Below, one piece after another: positions 34,505 through 44,419 of a stretch of DNA of 64,000 nt. Every line of letters begins with the position of its first letter. The stretch's first letter is position 1. Source of the stretch: Tuctoria greenei (lineage: Eukaryota; Streptophyta; Magnoliopsida; Poales; Poaceae); NCBI GenBank assembly GCA_036927565.1, contig JAYESD010000002.1, positions 82,893,735 to 82,957,734 on the forward strand, given 5' to 3'. The notes under the pieces were generated by a model. The model did not search any database. It saw only the letters and a list, made by a program, of their open reading frames with translations, and was not told the origin of the DNA. A program made the position numbers and the translations under genes.

Positions 34505-35602
34505 TGATGAGATCATGCACATTATCATTGCACAAAAAAACATGGCACAATGTTTATTTGTTTGAGATCCTGGTTCAAGTGAATGGTCATGGTTATTTGA
34601 TGGAGAACATGGAGATGGTGCACTATATCCTCCACCACCTTGGCCTCCTCCTTTGATGCACACAAGAGGATTTGATGGCGTTGCACATATGGACCCACAC
34701 ATAAGAGAAGATGAACTTGAGTCGGGGACGACTCCAATTCAAGAAAGGGAGGATGATGAGGACATCACTCCTATGGATATACACAACACTCTATTGAACA
34801 TACAAGATGCAATCAATAGAATTCCACACAACAATTAATTTTAGAGGTGAGCTCGTTCTTATATGGTTCCTTATATATTTTTGAGAATAGATTGCTACGT
34901 AATAATTTAATTGTGATTAGGATACATGGAGTGATTCAAGGAGTAATTGGAGGAAGGTTTAGGGGTGTGGAGGACCAGAAGATACGTTCAAAGAAGATGG
35001 AAACCGACCCCAACTCAAAATCGTGTCCAACTCGAAGTTCAAGAGCAGTACGTACTAAAACGGACACTCAGGACGCATACGAACTCCGTTTTGTACTTTC
35101 TACATATGCATAGAAAGGGGAGAGGATAACATTTCCAATGGTGCTGGTCCCATGTAAAAATTTCCTCGGAGTCGTCGGGAATCATCAAAACAAAATCGAG
35201 TTCAGAATCTGTCAGGGTGCTGCGCCACCGTATTGAGCCATTGGGCCTTGTATCAAGTCTAAGTCCATTATTTTCGTGTGTTAGGGTTAGGTCACGACCC
35301 CAACACCCCCTTGGACGTCCTCCCACCTATATATACTCCATAGTAGCCGCCATTAACAATTGGGTTTTGCTTAGATTAATAATATTGCCGTTATACGGTT
35401 TATAAAACCCCAACTTCGCAATTTCAGATCGTGTCTTCTACATTCTTGCTTGTGTTATCGGCTGCACTTACAGGGATTAGCCTTCTTGGTGAGGTCCATC
35501 GTGTGCAGCACGGATGATAACCAACGGAGTGGTGGTGTAGTGATTGCAGGGGTTTTTCATGTTCTACTCGAGAGTCTCGGATCATCAATGTCGAGATCTC
35601 TC
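34505..35602 (+). repeat. Inverted extra LTR of element C
   Basis: Reverse complement of the other two LTRs, starting TGATGAGATC and stopping at GAGATCTCT, where about 60 bp of U5 are missing. It carries the same LTR-encoded frame (34653-34838 and upstream), with one TGA in place of Trp. Confidence 0.85.
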
Positions 35603-35611
35603 ATACCAATT

Positions 35612-36744
35612 GATAGAGAGGCTTAGACCCGATCTTCCGATAGGTAATGGATAAGCCGATTGATGGAGATCTCAACGTTGATGATCCGAGGCTCTCGGGT
35701 AGAATACAAAAAACCCCTGCAATCACTACACCACCGCTCCGTTGGTTATCAACTGTGCTGCACACGATTGACCTCGCCAAGAAGGCTAATCCTTGCAAGT
35801 GCAACTGAAAACACAAGAAAGAACGTAGAAGACACGATCTGAAATCACGAAGTTGGGGTTTTACAAATTGTAGAACGGCGATATTATTAATCTAAGCAAA
35901 ACCCAATTATTCATGGTGGCTACTATGGAGTATATATAGGTGGGAGCATGTCCAAGGGGGTGTTGGGGTTGTGACCTAACCCTAACACACGAAAATAATG
36001 GACTTAGACTTGATACAAGGCTCAATGGCCAATACGGTGGCGCAACACCCTAACAGATTCTGAACTTGATTTTGTTTCGATGATTATCGTTGACTCCGAT
36101 GTAACTTTGACATGGGACCATCGCTATTGGAAAAGATATCCTCTCTCCTTTTCGTGCATATTTAGTTCGTATGCGTCCTGGGCATCCGTTTTAGTGCGTA
36201 CTGCTCCTAGACTCCGAGTTGGACATGATTTTGAGTTGGGGTCAGTTTCCATCTTCTTTGAACATTTCCTCTGGTCCTCCACACCCCTAAACCTTCCTCT
36301 AATTACTCCTTGAATCACTCCATGTATCCTAATCACAATTAAATTATTAGGTAGCAATCTATTCTAAAAAATATATAAGGAAACATATAAGAACGAGCTC
36401 ACATCTGAAATTAATTGTTGTGTGGAATTCTATTGATTGCATCTTGTATGTTCAATGGAGTGTTGTATATATCCATAGGAGTGATGTCCTCATCATCCTC
36501 CCCTTCTTGAACTGGAGTCGTCCTCGACTCAAGTTCATCTTCTCTCATGTGTGGGTCTATATGTGCAACGCCATCAAATCCTCTTGTGTGCATCAAAGGA
36601 GGAGGCCAAGGTGGTGGACAATATAGTGCACCATCTCCATGTTCTCCATCATATAAGCATGACCATTCACTTGAGTCAGGATCCCAAACAAATAAATATT
36701 ATGTCATGTTTATTTGTGCAATGATAATGTGCATGATCTCATCA
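35612..36744 (-). repeat. 3' LTR of element C
   Basis: 1133 bp, TGATAGAGAG to CTCATCA, near-identical to 39207-40350. On its left the bases CATACCAAT resemble the end of a primer-binding site, which belongs next to a 5' LTR, so the junction is not an ordinary element end. Confidence 0.85.
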
Positions 36745-37640
36745 TTCTCCCCTTCTTTATGACAAGTCGTCCTCGGCTTGCTTGTATGTCCAGCAAAGAG
36801 GCTTGCTTTGGGGGTAGAATGAGCGTTGTCCATATTGCACAACCGCAGCAAACAATGCTCCTCTTTTATATATTGTCCTTGCTGCAAGAAAAAAATGCTA
36901 GAAAAACTTGACAATACATTATTAGTGTTAGTGCATCCATTCATTTCACCATGTTGTTGCAACACTAAATGGGATATCTCATTTGAGCATATGTAAACTT
37001 TATGCACCATAAATTCACCACTATCTTCATAGTTGCCTATAGCATGAAAAATATTTCTACTTAACAAAGGCAATTCAGATCGGAAAAATATTCTCTTCTC
37101 TACAATATTTAGATCACAAAGAGTGTCAAATTCAATATAACCCAAAGTATTTAGAGAAGACAAAAATTTCAGCTCATCATTTTCAGCAGTAGCAGTGATC
37201 AAATTATGAATTTCAGCACAAGTAGGTGAATCCAAAACACAATCATCTAACAGAGTTATCAGCACACAACTCTTTCTTAGCGCAACGATCAACAGGAAAA
37301 TCAACATGTGACAATAGTGTATAAATAAACGGTTCTATTAGTTGCTCCACGAAAATAGCATGATTGGTTGAAAAATTCAGAACATCCAAAAACTTCTCAC
37401 CTTCTTTATTTGTAGAATGTTTTGCCTTACCATTTTCAGCAGTGATTTCGAGTGCATTATGAGTTGATTCATCTAAAATTTCACAAGTGTTGTCGAAAGC
37501 CTCGTTCTCTTTTGCATCATCTACATTATTTTCTATATTGTCCTACAAAACGTTAGACACAAAAGGAGGTACAACAAGAAATTTCTCCTCAAATTGATGC
37601 ACTTCATCTTTACAATTAGATACATTCATAAAAGTTTCTC
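36411..37640 (-). pseudogene. Acidic gag-extension ORF reading into the LTR
   Basis: An open frame of 202 codons (37307-36699) crosses the polypurine tract, which encodes KEGEN, and enters the LTR. There it meets one TAA and continues in the same frame to 36411 (MHTRGFDGVAH, REDELESRTTP, GEDDEDITPM). Upstream, 37310-37555 encodes an acidic stretch with LNFSTNHAIFVEQ in broken frames. I recognise this pattern from hypothetical gag-linked proteins of grass gypsy elements but know no function. The corresponding LTR frame in 39207-40350 is fully open. Confidence 0.6.
36745..36759 (-). other. Polypurine tract of element C
   Basis: The minus strand reads AAAGAAGGGGAGAA directly before the 3' LTR. 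It also lies within an open reading frame. Confidence 0.8.
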
Positions 37641-38010
37641 ATATACAAATTTTCATATCCTTCCATGTTGGAGGTTTTTCTAAATCATTTAAATTGTTCC
37701 ACCAAGTTAATGCACAACCTACTAATGCACTTGCAACATTTGTAATCTTTCTCCTTTCATACATATGACATTGTCCAAAAATTTTATCCAACTCTATTTC
37801 CCAAACAATATATTCATCATAACCAAAACCATTATAAGAAGGAAGAGATGAGAGGATGTAATTACTTTTTGTGGAAGGAGATGTAAAGATGGTCTGAATG
37901 TCATGTGAAATATTGGTTGATGTTTGATTCTTAACGAGCAACTCCATCGCCGTCTTCATCATGTCAATCATCTCAGCATATAATGCATGATTCTTGCTTT
38001 TACCTGACAT
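37639..38010 (-). pseudogene. Element C gag (gypsy type)
   Basis: It starts MSGKSKNHALYAEM at 38010 and ends at a stop after WKDMKICI (37639). It contains YNGFGYDEYIVWEIELDKIF and the retrotransposon gag signature ALTWWNNL followed by PTWKDMK. The frame truncates where a full gag would continue. The next 330 bp holds only broken frames. No protease, RT or integrase is present in the element, so it would depend on proteins from another gypsy element. Confidence 0.75.
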
Positions 38011-39191
38011 TGTTAGTAGCAAACAGAAGACAACAAAAAAAATGTTATACCTATCAACTATAAAGAATAATGGTAATTTGGAAGTGGAATCACACACTCT
38101 CAAGCATCTTATCATGCTCTTACAAGTGTTCTTACCGACACTACAGGTGGCAAACGGTGACTGTTATGAAGAAACCAATGAAGTGTGGGATGATTGCAAA
38201 GGTGTATCAATTCTTCTTAAGAGTAAAGTGTAGTTTGGATGCCACTTTATATGTAGTAAGTATTAGCAACGATGCAATCAGATAGTAAAGTTGAATAAGT
38301 GTTCAAAGTACTTGTCAAAGTTGCTAGCACAAATGTGTTCCTAGTAGTTCAAGCTAGCAAGACATGAGACAAAACTAGATGACACAAAGAATGCAAGTAC
38401 TTCTGTTTTTTGTTGTTGTTTTTTTCTCCATTTTTGTGTGGCTTTTGTATCTGGTTTTGAACTTGCCTTTTTTTCTTTTTTTTTTCAGAATGTGCTGCAA
38501 AAGAAGAACACAATGAAAAGCAATCAAAGATATCTTGTGGGTCTGTCACAGATTTTCTGCTTAATCGTCCAAGGACAAATAGGTATACTTAGAAGCTCCA
38601 AATAGAAAAACTTACAACATCAAAATTGTAGATATATCTCTCCTCTTTAATTTCAATATATGGAAGAACTATTTTAGACAAGAACAACAGGAGATATTGC
38701 CCCCGAAACACAGAGTGTTCAGAAGTTCTAGGTCAAGAACAAATTCATATCTAATGCAATTTTGACCTCGATAACTCTATTTTTATGGAAACTGATGAAT
38801 ATGAAAGCATAGAGAACTTATTAAACTGTCCAGGAAGTTCAAGAACACAAAAATATGTGTTCATATGAGCGAGATATGGTAAAAATACTGAACTCAACAG
38901 AGATAAATCTAATCTGGACGTTATGACGTGATTCAAAAGGATGAATCAACACAATGCAAAACTCAAACTAAGACCAAAAATACTTTCTAAACCAGCAATA
39001 TGAATCAACCACAGACACAAACTCAATAAAATCAAACTAAATAATAAAGTTGCAAAGGCTCAATGGTGGTTTGGACAAAGTGATAAATAGATCTACTAAA
39101 CTACAAGTTTTTTTGTGGCCTTTTTGTGGACTCTAGGTATGAAAAACGAACAAATCGAAAGGATAGATGAATTACCTAACGGGCAACCTAG
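38011..39191. other. Leader of element C
   Basis: About 1.2 kb between primer site and gag, AT-rich, without coding sequence. A T-rich low-complexity run is at 38405-38490. It probably holds the RNA packaging signal expected in this position. Confidence 0.5.
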
Positions 39192-39204
39192 AAATCTGAT
39201 ACCA
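39192..39204 (-). other. Primer-binding site of element C
   Basis: The minus strand reads TGGTATCAGATTT, matching the first ten bases of the initiator Met tRNA primer site, two bases inside the 5' LTR. Confidence 0.75.
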
Positions 39205-39206
39205 AT

Positions 39207-40350
39207 TGATAGAGAGGCTTAGGTCCGATCTTCCGATAGGTAATGGATAAGTCAATTGATAGAGATCTCGACATTGATGATCCGAGGCTCTCGAGTAGAA
39301 CACGAAAAACCCCTGCAATCACTACACCACCACTCCGTTGGTTATCAACCGTGCTGCACAAGATTGACCTCTCTAATAAGGCTAATCTCTGCAAGTGCAA
39401 CCGAGAACACAAGCAAGAATGTAGAAGACACGATCTGAAATCGTGAAGTTGGGGTTTTACAAACCATAGAACAGCGATATTATTAATCTAAGCAAAACCC
39501 AATTGTTCATGGCGGCTACTATGGAGTATATATAGGTGGGAGGACGTCCAAGGGGGTGTTGGGGTCGTGACCTAACCCTAACACACGAAAATAATGTACT
39601 TAGACTTGATGCAAGGCCCAATACAGTGGTGCAGCACCCTGACAGATTCTGAACTAGATTTTTTTTCGATGATCACCGTCGACTCCGACAGAATTTTGAC
39701 ATGGGACCAGCGCCACTGGAATGTTTATCCTCTCCCCTTTCAGTGCATATGTACAACGTCCAAAACGGAGTTCGTATGCGTCCTGGGCGTCCGTTTTTGT
39801 GCGTATTGCTCCTGGACTCCGAGTTGGACACGATTTTGAGTTGGGGTCGGTTTCCATCTTCTTTGAACGTATCCTCTGGTCCTCCACACCCCTAAACTTT
39901 CCTCCAATTACTCCTTGAATCACTCCATGTATCCTAATCACAATTAAATTATTAGGTAACAATCTATTCTCAAAAATATATAAAGAAACATATAAGAACG
40001 AGCTCACCTATGAAATTAATTGTTGTGTGCGAATTATATTGATTGCATCTTGTATGTTCAATGGAGTGTTGTGTATATCCACAGGAATGATGTCCTCATA
40101 ATCTTTCCCTTCTTGAATTGGAGTCGTCATCGACTCAAGTTCATCTTCTCTCATGTGTGGGTCCATATGTGCAACGCCATCAAATCCTCTTGTGTGCATC
40201 GAAGGAGGAGGCCAAGGTGGTGGACAATGTAGTGCACCATCTCCATATTCTCCATCAAATAAGCATGACCATTCGCTTGAGCCAGGATCCCAAACAAATA
40301 AACATTGTGCCATGTTTATTTGTGCAATGATAACATGCATGATCTCATCA
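39207..40350 (-). repeat. 5' LTR of element C
   Basis: 1144 bp. It contains an uninterrupted frame of 110 codons (40340-40008) with MHVIIAQINMAQCLFVWDP, a Pro-rich CPPPWPPP and an acidic region. It ends at CTCATCA, followed by ACAAG. Confidence 0.88.
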
Positions 40351-41853
40351 ACAAGTCCAATGACCGTGAAATTTTCACAGATGATAGATAATCAAGTTTT
40401 TAAGACAACCCAAAAAGAATCACATCAATTGGATCTGTAAAACTCGAGTTATAAAAAACCATCGAGGAAAGGTAGCGCCATGTAGAAACTCGATGAGGAA
40501 AACTTGTTTGAAGCAAGTCGAATGAACAAGGCACAAAAATTCCTTTCAACTACGAATTTTATTCAATAGAACACAAGAGGAACAACCCAAAAGTCATCTA
40601 CCACAGGCTCTAGCCTCCCTTTCTTATATAACCAGTCCGAAAGCCAACTCAACTCAAACTAGGACTCTAATCCTACTCAATTCACGAATCGAAACTTTCC
40701 ATAGCTGTTCAAGACTCTTCTATACGCAGACAGAAGCAATCTTAAGACTTCCAAACACCTTAGGAACGTATCCCACATTTCTAAAAAAACTGAAAAAACT
40801 CAACTTCGTGACCCACACAAAATCTAACAAAAACAAACTCGAATCTTTCCATAAACGAACCATAACCACCTCAGCCACAACCTGAGGCATATTCCAGCCG
40901 GTTGGACCTTCCCGACCAATTCTTTACGTCCACTTCTCTTCATCACGCCTTGGAACTGTGTAGTCACGTCTATGCACTCCTTGCACACGTGCAAACACCT
41001 TCCAACGATGTCCACGATACCTTCATATGCATTGTTCTTGATTCAACCATGTCGCGCGACGTCCCGACCAACTCAACCACAATTCCTCCCGAACTTGGTT
41101 GTTGAACCTCATCTTCTCCCAAAATACTAGTTTAATGGATCCCGTGACCAGCCATGTCTTGAACTCAAGAAACACCTGCACATGATCAAACAACCAATAC
41201 TTCTGAGCACAAGTCCTCGACTTGACTCTCCTTAGTTCCGATAACAACAACACCTTACGTGAGCACCTCACATAAGCATGTTGCAAACCATAGCAAAATA
41301 ATATCAGCCATAACCACCAAAGCACACCAAAAACTTAGTAAAATAATACTAAGCAAACTTTTCGTAATCCAAAAAGCAAGTTCAAAACATTGCAAGTTAA
41401 AAGCAGAACCACTGCGATCAAGCTCCGAACCTTGCCAAAGCTAACCAGACCTTGAACCGAAGCTTACCAAAGCTAGCAGGACCTAGCGCCGGAACTTACC
41501 AAAGCTAGTCGGACCTAGCACTGGAGCTTACGAAAGCTAGTCTGACCTAGCGCCGGAGCTAACCAAAGCTAGTCGGACCTAGCGACGGAGCTAACCAAAG
41601 CTAATCGGGCCTAGCACCGGACTTAGCAAAAACATGTCGGATCTACCCATAGCAAGTCGGACTCAGCCAAAACATGTCGGACCTAGACAAAGAAGTCGGA
41701 CCTAGCTAAAATAAGTCAGACCTTGCATCGGACCTTGAAGGAGGTACCCAAAACAAGCCGAACCTATCGTCGAACCTTGTTAAAAAGGTGTTTTGGTAGT
41801 ATTCAAAACTTCTATCGTCAAAGCCAATGTATTCAACATACATAGGTCTCACA
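40351..41853 (-). repeat. 5' LTR of element B, second part
   Basis: Resumes the match to 26201-27672 of the left LTR and ends CTCACA. The 32-bp repeat array lies at 41430-41770. Confidence 0.88.
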
Positions 41854-43864
41854 GTTTGAACCTTAAGAAGCTCAAAGACCGTAGTGTCAAAACCATCTTC
41901 ATCTGCTACGAAAGTGGCTCCAAGGCATACCGCTGCTATGACCCCATGCATGAGCGCGTCGTGGTCTCCTGCGATGTCGTCTTCGACGAGGGGGGCAAAT
42001 GGATCTGGGAGTCTGAAGCTGATGTGACATCGAGCAATGGTGAGCAATTCACCATCGAGTACACCACTGAGGTCACCACCGAGCATGCGGTTGCCCCGAC
42101 GTCCATGTCGCCGTCTCCAGCACCTGATGCGACGCCGCCTGTGGTGCCCGCAAAAATAGTAAATGACAGAAGAGTTGAGTTCATCTCCCCACCACATGAA
42201 CTCAACAATGAGGACCTCGACGTGGACCTCGACAGTGACATCCCACTTCGCTGTAGAGTTGTAGATGCCCTTCTCAGTGAAGCATCTCCGCTCGGGTTTG
42301 TGCGCGGCGCGCACGGCGACAAGCTCAACTTCACCTCTGCAGAAGAGCTGACTTCATTCAAGGAGGCGGAGAAGGAGAGACCATGGCATGAGGCAATGCT
42401 CGAAGAAATGCGAGCGATCGAGAGCAACAAGACATGGGAGCTGACAACCCTGCCGGTCGGCCAGCGCAGGATCGACCTCAAATGGGTGTACAAGGTGCAT
42501 CAAAAAAAAGTCCGGCGACGTCGTGTGTCATAAGGCCCAACTCATGGTCAAGGGCTACATCTAGCGAGTTGGCATAGATCTCGACGAGGTCTTTGTGCCG
42601 GCGGCACGCCTTGAGTCGGTGCGGATGTTGCTAGCACTAGTGGCACACGGGCGCTGGGAAGTCCATCACATGAACATGAAGGGTACGTTTCTCAACGGCG
42701 AGCTCAAGGAAGAAGTCTACGTCCAGCAACCTCTCGACTTCATCACCCCTGACAGCGAGCACAAGGTGTTCAGTCTTCGTAAAGCATTGTAGGGCCTGTG
42801 ACAAGCTCCCCGGGCCTGGAACGCCAAGCTTGATGCCACGCTGGCTTCGCTTGGCTTGCGAAGAAGCAGCTCCGAGCTTGGTGTGTACACTCAAAACAGG
42901 AGCAGTCTACGCCTGATCATCGGCGTCTACGTGGATGTCTTCATCATCACTAGCACAAGTGTGAACGACATCAAAACCTTTAAGATGGAGATGCAAAGCA
43001 AGTTTCAAATGAGTAATCTCGGCCTTCTCTCGTACTATCTTGGTATTGAGGTAGCTCAGAAACATGACGACATATTTCTTTGTCAATCTGCTTATGCTGG
43101 GAAGCTCCTGGACCGGTGCGGACTGAGGACATGCAATCTGAGTCTGTCTCCAATGGAAAGTAGGCTCAAGTTAAGCAAAGCAAGCACCGAAGAGAAGGTG
43201 GATGCCTCGGAGTACAGGAGCAGCATTGGTGTACTACGTTACCTGCTCCACACAAGGTCCGATCTCTCTTTAATCGTTGGATATCTCAGCCGGTTCATGG
43301 AGGAAACGCGAGAGGATCACCTCACTGCGGCCAAGCGGGTGCTTTGGTACGTTGCTGGAACACTGAAGTGTGGACTGTACTACACGAGACATGAAGCAAA
43401 GCCTCCAAGACTCGTCGGCTATAGTGATGTCGACATGGCCGGCGACGTCGACTCTCACAAGAGCACAAGCGGCGTCATCTACTTCTTGGGAGGTAATCCA
43501 ATCTCATGGCAATAATCAAAACAGAGAGTTGTTGCGCTCTCATCTTGCGAGGCAGAATACATTCCGGCGGCCACGACAGCGTGTCAAGGCATTTGGTTGG
43601 CGCGTCTCTTGACGGATATGGTCGGAGCACCAGTTGAGGCGCCGGAACTCAAGGTCGACAGCCAGCCAGCAATAGCATTGAGCAAGAATCCTGTCTTCTG
43701 TGATCGAAGCAAACATATCGATGTGGCCACCACTTCATTCGAGACTGCATCGACGAAGGAAGGATCAAGCTCATGTTCACTTCCACTCAAGAGCAACTAG
43801 CGGATGTTCTGATCAAGGCATTGGGTCACGTTCTCTCGGCGTGTCGACAACAAATGATCATGTG
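41854..43864 (+). pseudogene. Element A integrase C-terminus, RT and RNase H
   Basis: Resumes with FEPLKKLKDR, FICYESGSKAYRCYDP (integrase C-terminal part) and a Pro-rich linker. RT starts EEMRAIESNKTWELTTLP and LKWVYKVH; an A-run near 42501 shifts the frame. The later motifs show lost active sites: MNMKGTFLNG has Asn for the first catalytic Asp, and YVDVFIIT has Val for the second Asp of YVDD. YLLHTRSDLSLIVGYLSRFM and RNase H motifs GYSDVDMAGD, HKSTSGVIYFLG follow (to 43515), then RSKHIDVATTSF. Roughly 100 integrase codons, including the catalytic Glu, are missing at the element B junction. Confidence 0.8.
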
Positions 43865-43883
43865 TAGGATTAGGAGGGAGAAA
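43865..43883 (+). other. Polypurine tract of element A
   Basis: AGGATTAGGAGGGAGAAA directly before the 3' LTR. Confidence 0.75.
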
Positions 43884-44118
43884 TGTTGAAAATACTCCAC
43901 CGCACGATGCCCATTCTATTTTTCTTCCTCAATTTTAGCATGCATGTCACTTCCCGAAAATAACCGCCACGTCCGGCAACGATGTAATCGTCATTCATTG
44001 CTATATTAGCTAGTTAATGCATCAGAAAACGCTGCCACTTTCAGCAGCAAAAACATGTTTCTTGTCCGCTCGCTACACTTGCTTGTCCAGACACGTTCGT
44101 CTCCGGCGAACTCCAACA
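43884..44118 (+). repeat. 3' LTR of element A
   Basis: 235 bp, same ends as the 5' LTR but missing a block of about 80 bp. The duplication CAGGT follows at 44119-44123. Confidence 0.88.
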
Positions 44119-44123
44119 CAGGT

Positions 44124-44419
44124 GGGCCAGAACGGTCAACAAGGCCGAAACAAGAGCTAGACCGAGCTGAACATTGCCACACAAACTGTTCCGCTGAGAT
44201 AGCAGATATAATCAAAGTAAAAATGCGACAAGATATTCAAACAAAAGTTACTTGATAAACCACGGATCCCATTATTCCTAGCTTTTGAGCTGACTTGCAA
44301 AGTTAACAGTAAACAGATCCTAAGACAGACCTTGAGACGCTGACATATCAAATGCATGACGACTGATCTAATGGCCATGGACTAAACCTAGCGACACGAG
44401 AAGATAGCTCGGCCGACGA
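44124..44419 (-). other. 3' flank or UTR of flotillin gene
   Basis: Unique-looking sequence between element A and the flotillin stop. On the minus strand there is an AATAAT near 44268 that could serve as a weak polyadenylation signal. The transcript end is not defined. Confidence 0.45.

Larger units (their letters stand above)
34505..40350 (-). mobile_element. Element C: pol-less gypsy unit with three LTRs
   Basis: The unit lies inside one perfect 5-bp duplication ACAAG. From left to right it holds an LTR in plus orientation lacking its last ~60 bp (34505-35602), a 9-bp primer-site remnant, an LTR in minus orientation (35612-36744), a polypurine tract, an internal region with gag but no pol, a primer site, and another minus-orientation LTR (39207-40350). 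Both outer ends are therefore the U3 end TGATGAGATC. A normal element would show U3 on one side and U5 on the other. Confidence 0.8.
25885..41853 (-). mobile_element. Copia element B (SIRE-like), nested in element A
   Basis: LTRs at 25885-27672 and at 34190-34504 plus 40351-41853 start TGTAGGATC and end TTCACA/CTCACA. Gag, protease, integrase, RT and RNase H lie on the minus strand between them. A primer site and a polypurine tract sit at the expected ends. Flanks are GGATG and GTTTG, so no perfect target duplication survives. Its coding region is the least damaged in the window apart from scattered frameshifts. Its 5' LTR is split by element C. Confidence 0.88.
22264..44118 (+). mobile_element. 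Copia element A with short LTRs, interrupted twice
   Basis: LTRs at 22264-22578 and 43884-44118, both starting TGTTGAAAAT and ending CCAACA, are flanked by the 5-bp duplication CAGGT (22259-22263 and 44119-44123). Gag, protease, integrase, RT and RNase H are read on the plus strand across two insertions: CACTA (22889-24231) and copia element B (25885-41853). Short LTRs and the RT motif NLGLLSYYLGIEV suggest the Ale/Retrofit group; lineage is tentative. The element is dead, since protease and RT active sites are both changed. Confidence 0.9.

Noticed and set aside
34505..40350. Reading element C as a DNA transposon with 1.1-kb terminal inverted repeats
   Set aside because: The inverted ends are LTRs with primer site, polypurine tract and a gag gene, and the duplication is 5 bp, as for LTR elements.
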